Source of the DNA: Hydrogenophaga sp. 2FB
Lineage (GTDB): Bacteria; Pseudomonadota; Gammaproteobacteria; Burkholderiales; Burkholderiaceae_C
DNA length: 37,487 nucleotides
NCBI RefSeq assembly: GCF_005503365.1
Contig: NZ_SCML01000062.1
Coordinates: forward strand, 1-37,487
Reading direction: 5' to 3'
Below are positions 14,787 through 23,343 of this stretch, in pieces (positions within the stretch are counted from its first letter, which is position 1; each line of letters starts with the position of its first letter). The translations under genes were made by a program, and so were the position numbers. Under the pieces are notes generated by a model. The model made no database searches. It was given only the letters and a program-made list of their open reading frames with translations, and was not told where the DNA came from.

Positions 14787-16064
14787 ATGCCCGCCTTGAG
14801 CCCATTCAAGCCTGTGCCCGCGTCGCACATCAACCTGATGCGCGGACTCTCCGTCATCGCACTGGCCGTGGTGCTGGCCGCCTGCGGAAAGTCCGATGCG
14901 CCCGAAGGCGCTGCTCCTGGCGGTGGCATGCCCGCGCCCGAAGTGGGTGTGGTCACGGTGGCCCCGACCGATGTCGGTCTGGTCACCGAGTTGCCCGGTC
15001 GCCTGGAGGCTTCGCGCGTGGCGGAAGTGCGCGCCCGGGCCGCGGGCATCCTGCAGGAACGCCTGTTCCGCGAAGGCAGCGACGTCAAGGCAGGACAACC
15101 GCTGTTCCGCATCGACTCTGCCCCCTACAACGCGGCCTTGCAGAGCGCGCAGGCCAGCCTGGCGCGCTCGCAGGCCAACCTCACGCAGGCCGCGGCGCTG
15201 GCCAACCGCTATGCGCCGCTGGTGAAGGAAAACGCCATCAGCCAGCAGGAATACGCCTCCGCCGTGGCGGCCCAGAAACAGGCCGAGGCCGACGTCGCTG
15301 CCGGCAAGGCCGCGGTGCAGACCGCCAACATCAACCTGGGCTATGCCCGTGTGACCGCGCCCATTTCGGGCCGCATCGGCCGCGCGCTGGTGACCGAGGG
15401 CGCGCTGGTGGGGCAGGGCGAGGCCACGCAACTGGCGGTGATCCAGCAGATCAATCCGATGTACGTGAATTTCACGCAGTCGGCCTCCGAGGTGTTCAAC
15501 CTGCGCAAGGGCATGGCCAGCGGCACGCTCAAGAGCGCGAACGCGCAATCGGTCCCGGTACAGGTGGTGCTGGAAGACGGCAGCGTGTACGAGCAGCCGG
15601 GTCGTCTGCTGTTCTCCGACCTGACGGTGGACAGCGCCACCGGCCAGGTGACATTGCGCGCGGAAATCCCGAACCCCAAGGGCACGTTGCTGCCAGGCCT
15701 CTACGTGCGCGTGCGCCTGGAGCAGGCCAAGGCCAGCAATGCTTTCACGCTGCCGCAGCAGTCCGTGACCCGCACCAACCAGGGCGACACCGTCTCCGTG
15801 GTGGGCGCCGACGGCAAGATCGAGCCGCGCAAGGTGAAGGTGGGCGGCCAGCAGAACGGCCAGTGGGTCATCCTCGACGGCGTGAAGGCCGGCGAACAGA
15901 TCATGGTCGACGGCTTCCAGAAGCTGCAGATGATGCCGCCCGGCACGCCCGTGAAGGCGGTGCCCTGGCAAGCGCCGGGCAGCGCGCCCGCGGCGGCGCC
16001 CGCCGCACCGACCCCTTCGTCCGCGCCTGACGCTGCGGCCCCGAAGACCGAGGCTGCAAAGTAA
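14787..16064 (+). CDS. acrA: RND efflux periplasmic adaptor subunit (AcrA/MexA-like lipoprotein)
   Basis: Membrane fusion protein joining the RND pump to the outer-membrane channel; 425 aa. The N-terminus has a hydrophobic stretch and lipobox LAAC (VIALAVVLAACGKSD), so it is anchored in the inner membrane by lipid. The lipoyl half-motifs (GRLEASRVAEVRARAAGIL and INLGYARVTAPISGRIG) flank an alpha-hairpin (about residues 110-175) with KENAISQQEYASAVAAQKQ. Beta-barrel and membrane-proximal domains follow, ending in a Pro/Ala-rich tail (about 395-425). ATG 14787 follows AAGG by 6 nt. It is the first gene of a three-gene operon, 12 bp before the pump gene, and is probably controlled by the AcrR-type operator upstream. 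Confidence 0.95.
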   Translation: MPALSPFKPVPASHINLMRGLSVIALAVVLAACGKSDAPEGAAPGGGMPAPEVGVVTVAPTDVGLVTELPGRLEASRVAEVRARAAGILQERLFREGSDVKAGQPLFRIDSAPYNAALQSAQASLARSQANLTQAAALANRYAPLVKENAISQQEYASAVAAQKQAEADVAAGKAAVQTANINLGYARVTAPISGRIGRALVTEGALVGQGEATQLAVIQQINPMYVNFTQSASEVFNLRKGMASGTLKSANAQSVPVQVVLEDGSVYEQPGRLLFSDLTVDSATGQVTLRAEIPNPKGTLLPGLYVRVRLEQAKASNAFTLPQQSVTRTNQGDTVSVVGADGKIEPRKVKVGGQQNGQWVILDGVKAGEQIMVDGFQKLQMMPPGTPVKAVPWQAPGSAPAAAPAAPTPSSAPDAAAPKTEAAK

Positions 16065-16076
16065 GGAGCGCCCGAT

Positions 16077-19000
16077 ATGGCGAAGTTTTTTATTGACCGG
16101 CCCATCTTTGCGTGGGTGATAGCGCTGTTCGTCATGGTGATCGGTGGCGTGGCCATCACCCAGTTGCCGATCGCACAGTACCCACCGGTGGCCCCTCCGG
16201 CCATCGTCATCAACACCGCCTACCCTGGCGCCTCGGCCACCACGCTGGAAGACAGCGTGTTGTCCGTGATCGAGCGCGAGATGAACGGCGCGCCCGGCCT
16301 GATCTACATGGAATCGGTGGCACAGGCCGATGGCAGCGGCAGCATCACGCTGAGCTTCGAGACCGGCACCGACGCCGACCTCGCGCAGGTGGACGTGCAG
16401 AACCGGCTCTCCCGGGCCACGCCGCGCCTGCCTGCGGCGGTGACGCAGCAGGGCGTGCGGGTGGACAAGTCGAACAACAACTTCCTGTTGTTTGCCATGC
16501 TGTCCAGCGACGATCCCGCGCTGGACCCGGTGGCGCTGGGCGACTACTCCGCGCGCTCCATCGTGCCCGAAATTCAGCGTCTGGCTGGTGTGGGGCAGGC
16601 CCAGCTGTTCGGTTCCGAGCGGGCCATGCGCATCTGGATCGACCCGGCCAAGCTGCTCGGCTTCAACCTGAGTTCGGCCGACGTCACCAACGCCATCCGC
16701 GCGCAGAACGCGCAGGTCTCGGCCGGTGAAATCGGCGCGCTGCCCAACGTGGGTGGACAGAGCATCGCGGCCACCGTGGTGGTCAACGGCCAGCTCGGCA
16801 ACGTCGAGGCTTTCGGCAACATCGTGCTGCGCGCCAGCCCCGACGGTGCCACCGTGCGCCTCAAGGACGTGGCCCGCATCGAACTGGGCGGCCAGGCCTA
16901 TGCCACGTCGGCGCGCCTGAACGGCAAGCCCGCGGTGGGTATCGGCGTGCAGCTCTCGCCCAGCGGCAACGCACTTGCCACGGCCGAGGCGGTGCGCGCC
17001 AAGATGCACGAGCTCGAGCGCTTCTTTCCCACCGGCATGGAGTGGTCGATCCCTTACGACAGCTCGCGCTTCGTGAAGATCTCCATCCAGCAAGTGGCGG
17101 CCACGCTCGGCGAGGCCATGGTGCTGGTGTTCCTGGTGATGTTCCTGTTCCTGCAGAACATCCGCTACACGATCATTCCGACCATCGTCGTGCCGATTGC
17201 GTTGCTGGGCACCTTTGCGGCGCTGCTTACCATGGGCTTCTCCATCAACGTGCTGACCATGTTCGGCATGGTGCTGGTGATCGGTATCGTGGTGGACGAC
17301 GCCATCGTGGTGGTGGAGAACGTCGAGCGCATCATGAGCGAAGAGGGGCTCTCGCCGCGCGAGGCGACCCGCAAGGCCATGTCGCAGATCTCCGGCGCCA
17401 TCGTCGGTGTGACCGTGGTGCTGATCTCGGTGTTCGTGCCGCTGGCCTTCTTCGCCGGCTCGGTGGGCAACATCTACCGCCAGTTCTCGGCGGTGATGGG
17501 TGTGTCCATCGCGTTCTCGGCCTTCATGGCCCTGTCGCTCACGCCGGCGCTGTGCGCCACGCTGCTCAAGCCGGTCGAGGCCGGGCACCACCACGAGAAG
17601 AAGGGCTTCTTCGGCTGGTTCAACCGCGGCTTCTCGCGCACCGCCAAACGCTACGAAAGTGGCGTGGCCGCGCTGCTGCCGCGTGCCGGTCGCACGCTGA
17701 TCATCTACGTGGCGATCGTCGCCGTGGCGGCCGTGGTCTACATGCGCCTGCCCACCTCGTTCCTGCCCAACGAAGACCAGGGCAACTTGCTGGTGAACGT
17801 GCAATTGCCACCCGGTGCCACGCAAGAGCGCACGCTGGAGGTGATGAAGCAGGTGGAAGGTTTCATCCTGAAGCAACCCGAAGTGGAGAGCATGGTCGGC
17901 GTGCTCGGCTTCAGCTTCTCCGGCCAGGGCCAGAACGCGGCGCTCGCCTTCGTCACGCTCAAGGACTGGGAGGAGCGCGCGGCGCCAGAAAGCTCGGCCG
18001 AGGCCTTGGCCGGGCGCGCGTTTGGCGCACTCTCGGGCATTCGCGACGCGTTCATCTATCCGCTGAGCCCGCCACCCATTCCGGAACTGGGTGCCTCGTC
18101 GGGCTTCAGCTTCCGCCTGCAAGACCGGGGTGGTCTGGGCCGCGAAGCGCTGATGAACGCGCGCAACCAGTTGTTGGGCATGGCGTCGCAGAGCAAGGTG
18201 ATCACCCAGGTGCGCCCGGATGGCCTGGAAGATGCGCCGCAGCTGCAGATCGACATCGACCGCGACAAGGCCAACGCCTTGGGCGTGGGCTTCGACGTGA
18301 TCAACTCCGCCATCGGCACCGCGCTCGGGTCGAGCTACGTCAACGACTTCCCCAACGCGGGTCGTCTGCAGCGTGTGGTGGTGCAGGCCGACGCGCCGGC
18401 CCGCATGCAGCCCGAAGACTTGCTGCGCCTGAACGTGGTGAACAACAAGGGGCAGGCGGTGCCGCTGTCGGCGTTCGCGAGCACGCACTGGATCACCGGT
18501 CCGATGCAGACCGTGCGCTACAACGGCTACCCGTCGGTGCGCATCAGCGGCAGCGCCGCGCCTGGCATGAGCACGGGTGCGGCCATCGCCGAGATGGAAC
18601 AACTCGCGGCCAAGTTGCCACAAGGCATCGGCTATGAGTGGACCGGCCAGACGCGCGAAGAAAAGCTCGCCGGCTCGCAGGCCATCATCCTGTATGCCTT
18701 CGCCATCCTGGCCGTGTTCCTGTGCCTGGCCGCGCTGTACGAGAGCTGGACCATCCCGCTGTCCGTGATTCTGGTGGTGCCGCTGGGCGTGCTCGGTGTG
18801 CTGTTGGCGACCTTGTTGCGCAACTACTCGAACGACGTGTACTTCCAGGTGGGACTGATCACGATCATCGGCTTGTCGGCGAAGAACGCGATTCTGATCA
18901 TCGAGTTCGCCAAAGACTTGCAGGCGCAGGGCAAGAGCGTGATCGCGGCCGCGCTGGAGGCCGCCCACATCCGGTTCCGCCCCATCATCATGACCTCGAT

Positions 19001-19241
19001 GGCCTTCACCCTGGGTGTGTTGCCTTTGGCGATTGCCTCGGGCGCGGGTTCGGCCAGCCAACGCGCCATCGGCACCGGTGTGATCGGCGGCATGCTCACC
19101 GGCACCGTGCTGGCCGTGGTGTTCGTGCCTATCTTTTTCGTGGTGGTGCGCACGATGTTCAAAGGCAGCGAGCGCCAACGCCGGCTCGACGCCGAACAAG
19201 CTGCCGCCCACCGTGGCCCTGGAGTGCACATTGATGTCTGA
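16077..19241 (+). CDS. acrB: RND multidrug efflux pump, HAE1 family (AcrB/MexB-like)
   Basis: Proton-driven inner-membrane trimer that exports hydrophobic drugs, dyes and detergents. It has 1054 aa with the expected 12 helices and two large periplasmic loops. It starts MAKFFIDRPIFAWVIALFVM. The proton-relay aspartates are Asp407/Asp408 in GIVVDDAIVVVENVER, the same numbering as AcrB, and the Lys of helix 10 is in TIIGLSAKNAILIIEF. Distal-pocket phenylalanines equivalent to AcrB Phe136 and Phe178 are conserved at the same positions. The protein should be functional. The stop overlaps the start of the outer-membrane channel gene (ATG 19234), indicating coupled translation. The substrate range is unknown beyond the family. 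Confidence 0.97.
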   Translation: MAKFFIDRPIFAWVIALFVMVIGGVAITQLPIAQYPPVAPPAIVINTAYPGASATTLEDSVLSVIEREMNGAPGLIYMESVAQADGSGSITLSFETGTDADLAQVDVQNRLSRATPRLPAAVTQQGVRVDKSNNNFLLFAMLSSDDPALDPVALGDYSARSIVPEIQRLAGVGQAQLFGSERAMRIWIDPAKLLGFNLSSADVTNAIRAQNAQVSAGEIGALPNVGGQSIAATVVVNGQLGNVEAFGNIVLRASPDGATVRLKDVARIELGGQAYATSARLNGKPAVGIGVQLSPSGNALATAEAVRAKMHELERFFPTGMEWSIPYDSSRFVKISIQQVAATLGEAMVLVFLVMFLFLQNIRYTIIPTIVVPIALLGTFAALLTMGFSINVLTMFGMVLVIGIVVDDAIVVVENVERIMSEEGLSPREATRKAMSQISGAIVGVTVVLISVFVPLAFFAGSVGNIYRQFSAVMGVSIAFSAFMALSLTPALCATLLKPVEAGHHHEKKGFFGWFNRGFSRTAKRYESGVAALLPRAGRTLIIYVAIVAVAAVVYMRLPTSFLPNEDQGNLLVNVQLPPGATQERTLEVMKQVEGFILKQPEVESMVGVLGFSFSGQGQNAALAFVTLKDWEERAAPESSAEALAGRAFGALSGIRDAFIYPLSPPPIPELGASSGFSFRLQDRGGLGREALMNARNQLLGMASQSKVITQVRPDGLEDAPQLQIDIDRDKANALGVGFDVINSAIGTALGSSYVNDFPNAGRLQRVVVQADAPARMQPEDLLRLNVVNNKGQAVPLSAFASTHWITGPMQTVRYNGYPSVRISGSAAPGMSTGAAIAEMEQLAAKLPQGIGYEWTGQTREEKLAGSQAIILYAFAILAVFLCLAALYESWTIPLSVILVVPLGVLGVLLATLLRNYSNDVYFQVGLITIIGLSAKNAILIIEFAKDLQAQGKSVIAAALEAAHIRFRPIIMTSMAFTLGVLPLAIASGAGSASQRAIGTGVIGGMLTGTVLAVVFVPIFFVVVRTMFKGSERQRRLDAEQAAAHRGPGVHIDV

Positions 19242-20697
19242 ACGTATGAATCCCCCTCGCATCGTCCTGACGCTGCTGGCTGTCGCTGCACTGTCCGCTT
19301 GTTCGTTCATTCCCAAGTACGAGCGCCCCGAGGCGCCGGTCGCTTCGCAATTCCCTGGACCGCAGCCGGCCGCCGTGGCCGGTGCCACCTCGGGTGCCGA
19401 CATCGCCTGGCAAGAGTTCATCGGTGATGCGCGGCTGCGCGATCTGGTGGCGCTGGCGCTGAAGAACAACCGCGACCTGCGCGTGGCCACGCTCAACATC
19501 GAGCAGGTGCGTGCGCAGTACCAGATTCGCCGCGCCGATCAGTTCCCGACGATCGGGATCGGTGCCAGTGGCAACCGCCAACCCAACGGCACCGGTGGCA
19601 TCACCAGCCTCTACAGCGTGGGACTGGCGCTCAGCAGCTGGGAGATCGACTTCTTCGGCCGCCTCGGTAGCCTGAAGGAAGCTGCGCTGGCGCAGTACCT
19701 CGCTAGCGAGGAAGCACAACGCGCTGCGCAGACCAGCCTGGTGGCGGCCGTGGCCAGCACCTGGCTGAGCCTGCAAGCCAACGACGAACTGCTGGCGCTG
19801 ACCGAGAGCACCGTGGCCACGCGCGACGAATCGCTGCGCCTGAGCAAGCTGCGTTTCGACGCGGGTGCGACGTCCGCGCTGGATCTGCGCCAGGCCGAGT
19901 CGCTGACGGCCGCGGCCCAATCCGCGCTGGCTCAGCAACGGCGCCTGCGCGCGCTGGATCTGAACGCGCTCACCTTGCTGGTGGGTCAAACGCCGCCTGC
20001 CGAGTTGCTGCCCGTGCCGCCGACCATGCCAGCGACCGTCGTCGCCACGACAACGGGCGCTGAGGTGGTGGCCGTGCCGACCGCGCCGGTGCCAGCCGCA
20101 TCGATGCTGCGCGAGGTGCCGGCCGGCCTGCCGTCCGACCTGCTCACGCGCCGTGCCGACATCCGCCAGGCCGAGCAGCAACTGATTTCGGCCAACGCCA
20201 ACATCGGTGCCGCGCGCGCCGCGTTCTTCCCGCGGATCTCGCTCACCGCGAGCGCGGGCACGGCCAGCAGCAGCCTCTCGGGGCTGTTCAAGGACGGTTC
20301 CTGGGGCTTCACGCTCGCGCCGCAGGCCCTGCTGCCGATCTTCGACGCCGGGCGCAACCGCGCCAACCTGGATTCGTCCAACGCGGCGCGCGACATCGCG
20401 ATCGCGCAGTACGAAAAGGCCATCCAGACCGCGTTCCGCGAAGTGGCCGATGCACTGGCGGGCAGCGCGACCTTGGGAGATCAGTTGAGCGCCCAGGAAC
20501 TGCAGGCCAGGGCCGAAGCCGAACGCTTCCGGCTGGCCGAGCTGCGTTACCGCAATGGCGTGGCGAGCTTCCTGGATGTGCTGGACGCGCAACGCTCGCT
20601 GTTCACGACCCAACAGGCGCTGGCGCAAACGCGTCTGGCGCAGCAGCAAAACCAGGTGAACCTGTACAAGGCACTTGGCGGCGGCTGGAAAGAGTAA
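19234..20697 (+). CDS. oprM: RND efflux outer-membrane channel lipoprotein (OprM/NodT family)
   Basis: TolC-like trimeric channel that completes the tripartite pump; 487 aa. The signal ends in lipobox LSAC (VLTLLAVAALSACSFIPKYERP), typical of OprM-type lipoproteins. Two repeated OEP domains are visible, each with long helices and a DFFGRLGSLKEAAL or LFDAGRNRANLDSS type motif. The start ATG 19234 lies inside the end of the pump gene; GGAG is 9 nt upstream, whereas ATG 19246 is too far from it. It is the last gene of the operon and is followed by a strong terminator. Symbols acrA/acrB/oprM are given by family, since orthology to one named pump cannot be proved here. Confidence 0.94.
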   Translation: MSERMNPPRIVLTLLAVAALSACSFIPKYERPEAPVASQFPGPQPAAVAGATSGADIAWQEFIGDARLRDLVALALKNNRDLRVATLNIEQVRAQYQIRRADQFPTIGIGASGNRQPNGTGGITSLYSVGLALSSWEIDFFGRLGSLKEAALAQYLASEEAQRAAQTSLVAAVASTWLSLQANDELLALTESTVATRDESLRLSKLRFDAGATSALDLRQAESLTAAAQSALAQQRRLRALDLNALTLLVGQTPPAELLPVPPTMPATVVATTTGAEVVAVPTAPVPAASMLREVPAGLPSDLLTRRADIRQAEQQLISANANIGAARAAFFPRISLTASAGTASSSLSGLFKDGSWGFTLAPQALLPIFDAGRNRANLDSSNAARDIAIAQYEKAIQTAFREVADALAGSATLGDQLSAQELQARAEAERFRLAELRYRNGVASFLDVLDAQRSLFTTQQALAQTRLAQQQNQVNLYKALGGGWKE

Positions 20698-20725
20698 AGA
20701 CTCCTCCTCCAAGGGTCTTTTTTCA

Positions 20726-20753
20726 CGGCGCTCCCTGGAGCGCCGTTTTTTTT
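20726..20753 (+). terminator. Rho-independent terminator of the RND operon
   Basis: CGGCGCTC (20726-20733) pairs with GAGCGCCG (20738-20745) over a CCTG loop and is followed by eight T residues. It lies between the channel gene and the convergent LOG-family gene. Confidence 0.93.
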
Positions 20754-20756
20754 CTT

Positions 20757-21632
20757 CTACCCCTTCAAGTCGTAGAACTTCAGGATGTGCTGCCACGCCG
20801 TCTGCGGATCGTCCACGTACTTGAACAGGTTCAGGTCTTCGGGCGAGATCGTGCCTTCTTCCACCAGCACATCCAGGTTGATCAGTCGCTTCCAGTAGTC
20901 CGATCCGAACAGCAGGATCGGCACCGGTTTGGACTTCTTGCACTGCACCAGCGTGATCACTTCGAACAGCTCGTCGAGCGTGCCGAAGCCACCGGGGAAG
21001 GCGAGCAAGGCCTTGGCGCGCATCATGAAGTGCATCTTGCGCAGCGCGAAGTAGTGGAACTTGAAGCTCAACTCGGGTGAGACGTAGGGGTTGGCCGCCT
21101 GCTCGTGTGGCAGCGCGATGTTCAAGCCCACGTTGAGTGCGCCTTCGTCGTGCGCGCCGCGGTTCGCCGCTTCCATGATGCCGGGGCCACCCCCGGTGCA
21201 GATGAAGAGCTGGTCGGCTTTGGCGCACTTGGCGCTGTAACGCGCCACCGTGCGCGCGAATTCGCGTGACTGGTCGTAGTAGTGCGCGTTGCGCACCATG
21301 GCCTGGGCGCGCGCGATCTCGCGCGCATCGCCGCTGCGCTCGGCGCGCACCAGTTGCTCCTGCGCTTCGCTGGGTTCGCGAAAACGGGCACTGCCGAACA
21401 CGACGATGGTGTTCTCGATGCCGGCGTCGTGCTGCGCCAGGTCGGGCTTGAGCATTTCCAGTTGAAAGCGGATCCCGCGCGTCTCGCGGCGCAGCAGGAA
21501 CTCGGGGTCTGCGAACGCGAGGCGGTAGGCGTCTACTTCCAACGGAAAGCCTTCGTTGGCGTGGGACTGCAGCTCCGCCCAGGCATCGGCCAGGCGGCGT
21601 TCGTTCAGGTCGTGTGAAACAGGGGCGTCCAT
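20757..21632 (-). CDS. LOG-family protein (TIGR00730, nucleotide phosphoribohydrolase fold)
   Basis: Rossmann-like LOG protein of 291 aa, longer than plant-type LOG enzymes (about 190-210 aa) because of an N-terminal extension of about 70 residues. The two diagnostic motifs are GGGPGIMEAANRGA at 147-160 and PGGFGTLDE at 213-221, which bind the nucleotide phosphate and carry the catalytic Glu. Related proteins cleave the base from cytokinin or purine nucleotides; bacterial roles of this longer form are not well fixed. The start ATG 21632 follows AGGAA by 7 nt. It is convergent with the RND operon and follows the AEC permease gene on the same strand, 42 bp apart. Confidence 0.88.
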   Translation of the reverse strand: MDAPVSHDLNERRLADAWAELQSHANEGFPLEVDAYRLAFADPEFLLRRETRGIRFQLEMLKPDLAQHDAGIENTIVVFGSARFREPSEAQEQLVRAERSGDAREIARAQAMVRNAHYYDQSREFARTVARYSAKCAKADQLFICTGGGPGIMEAANRGAHDEGALNVGLNIALPHEQAANPYVSPELSFKFHYFALRKMHFMMRAKALLAFPGGFGTLDELFEVITLVQCKKSKPVPILLFGSDYWKRLINLDVLVEEGTISPEDLNLFKYVDDPQTAWQHILKFYDLKG

Positions 21633-21674
21633 AGAAGAATTCCTAGTGTCGAGATGGATTTTTCAAGTTGCCGT

Positions 21675-22553
21675 TCACAGGGCCAGCGCCAAAGCCAATG
21701 GCACGAAGACCACGGCCAGCGCATTGCCCAACATGATCATGGCACCGACCTTGTCGGGTTCCTGGTGGTATCGGTCGGCCAGCATGAACTGCATCACGGC
21801 CGGTGGCAACGCCGCGAACAACAGCAACTGCCCGCGCGCGGCGCCTTCCAGGCCCAGCGCCCACGCCAGCGGGAGGGCGATGGCCAGGCCAATGAGGGGG
21901 CGCGCCATGGCGCCGAGCAGCCCCACCGCGAGGCCTTCGCGCGTCAGCGCGGTCAGGCGCACGCCCAAGGCGAACAGCATCATGGGCAGCATGGCGTCCC
22001 CCAGCAGCTTGAGGCCGGAGAGCACCATGTCGGGTGGGCGCACGTCGGTCAGCGCGCTGAAAAAGCCGAGCGCGGTGCCGATCATCAGCGGGCTGGTGAG
22101 CAGGTCGCGCGTGCGCGCCAGGCGGCTGGTGATGCGCGCACCGAGCGAGAAGTGCAGCAGGTTGCTGACCGAAAACAGCGCCACGGCGGCGCCGAAATGT
22201 GCCGGGCCAAACGCCAGCAAGGCCAGCGGCAAACCCATGTTGCCGCAGTTGTTGAACATCGCCACCGGCACCAGCGTGCGCGGCTGTGCGCCAAAGGCGC
22301 GTGCCAGCGGCCACGCCAGCAGGCCGCTGCCCAGGATGATCACCGCGCCGCCCACGAGAAGCACCAGGTGCTCGGCGATGACGAAGTCACGCGACGCGAG
22401 CGCCGAATACACCAGCATGGGCGCGAGCACGTCGAGCGCGATGCGGTTGAAGGTGCCCATGTCGGGCGCTTGCCGGCGCGCGTAGGCAAAGCCGATCGCC
22501 ACGATCAGGAACACCGGAATGATGACGTCGGCGATGCGGGCGATCAGGTCCAT
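21675..22553 (-). CDS. AEC family transporter (auxin efflux carrier fold)
   Basis: Membrane permease of 292 aa with about 10 helices. The helix 4 motif MFNNCGNMGLPLALLAFG is the conserved AEC crossover region, and AALPPAVMQFMLADRY in the last third is also typical. Bacterial AEC proteins include malonate and malate carriers, but no enzyme next to this gene suggests a substrate. It lies between efp (upstream on the same strand, separated by a terminator) and the LOG gene. The start at ATG 22553 has only a weak ribosome site, and I see no better in-frame alternative before helix 1. Confidence 0.88.
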   Translation of the reverse strand: MDLIARIADVIIPVFLIVAIGFAYARRQAPDMGTFNRIALDVLAPMLVYSALASRDFVIAEHLVLLVGGAVIILGSGLLAWPLARAFGAQPRTLVPVAMFNNCGNMGLPLALLAFGPAHFGAAVALFSVSNLLHFSLGARITSRLARTRDLLTSPLMIGTALGFFSALTDVRPPDMVLSGLKLLGDAMLPMMLFALGVRLTALTREGLAVGLLGAMARPLIGLAIALPLAWALGLEGAARGQLLLFAALPPAVMQFMLADRYHQEPDKVGAMIMLGNALAVVFVPLALALAL

Positions 22554-22588
22554 GTGGGCGAAGAGGGTGAACGGGTGTCGGAAAGCGA

Positions 22589-22612
22589 AAAGGCTCCCGC
22601 AGGAGCCTTTTT
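22589..22612 (-). terminator. efp terminator
   Basis: AAAGGCTCC (22589-22597) and GGAGCCTTT (22602-22610) form a 9-bp stem over CGCA. T residues follow on both strands. It lies just after the efp stop codon and before the AEC gene. Confidence 0.85.
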
Positions 22613-22639
22613 CAAGGGTTCGTCGTGTGCGACAAACGC

Positions 22640-23194
22640 TCAGACGCGCTTGCGGTACTCGCCGGTGCGCGTGTCGATTTCGATCTTGTCGTCTTGCGCC
22701 ACGAACAGCGGCACGGCGACTTCGAAACCGGTGGCGATCTTGGCGGGCTTGAGCACCTTGCCGGACGTGTCGCCCTTGACCGCGGGTTCGGTCCAGGTGA
22801 TGACGCGCTCGACGCTGGTGGGCAGTTCGACCGAGATGGCCTTGCCGTCGTAGAACACCACTTCAACGGTCATGCCGTCTTCGAGGTAGTTCAGGGCGTC
22901 GCCCATGTTTTCGGCTTCCACTTCGTACTGGTTGTAGTCGGTGTCCATGCAGACGTACATCGGGTCGGCGAAGTAGGAGTAGGTGCACTCCTTCTTGTCC
23001 AGGATGATCTGGTCCATCTTGTCGTCGGCCTTGCAGACGACTTCGGTGGCCATGTTGTTCAACAGGGCCTTGAGCTTAAGGCGCACGGTGGCAGCGCCAC
23101 GGCCACCGCGGCTGTATTCGGTTTTCAGGACGATCATCGGGTCCTTGCCGTGCATGATGACGTTGCCGGCGCGGAGTTCTTGAGCGATTTTCAT
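22640..23194 (-). CDS. efp: Translation elongation factor P, Arg32 type
   Basis: Relieves ribosome stalling at consecutive prolines by binding between P and E sites. It has 184 aa and three beta-barrel domains, complete. The tip of domain I is TEYSRGGRGAATVRLK, placing Arg at position 32 where E. coli has lysine 34. This is the arginine-rhamnosylated type of EF-P, and its modifying enzyme EarP is encoded immediately upstream on the same strand. The C-terminal OB domain ends VAQDDKIEIDTRTGEYRKRV, the usual end. The start ATG 23194 has no strong Shine-Dalgarno. The 149-bp gap to earP probably contains an efp promoter. Confidence 0.97.
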   Translation of the reverse strand: MKIAQELRAGNVIMHGKDPMIVLKTEYSRGGRGAATVRLKLKALLNNMATEVVCKADDKMDQIILDKKECTYSYFADPMYVCMDTDYNQYEVEAENMGDALNYLEDGMTVEVVFYDGKAISVELPTSVERVITWTEPAVKGDTSGKVLKPAKIATGFEVAVPLFVAQDDKIEIDTRTGEYRKRV

Positions 23195-23343
23195 AGGGGT
23201 TCCAACGGTTGGGCCGCGTGCTCCCGGTGTGCGCTGGACACCCGAAAACTGAGCTGATGGTGGCGGTCTGTGCGGCGAGGCAGACGGCTGGCGGAATCGG
23301 GGTGGGCTTGAATCCGGCCCGGTTTTCCGCAAAGCCTCGAATT

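Noticed and set aside
14712..19499. Open frame of 1595 codons on the minus strand across the RND operon
   Set aside because: It is the antisense shadow of genuine acrA/acrB/oprM genes; composition is Arg/His/Gly-rich and shows no domain, signal or ribosome site.
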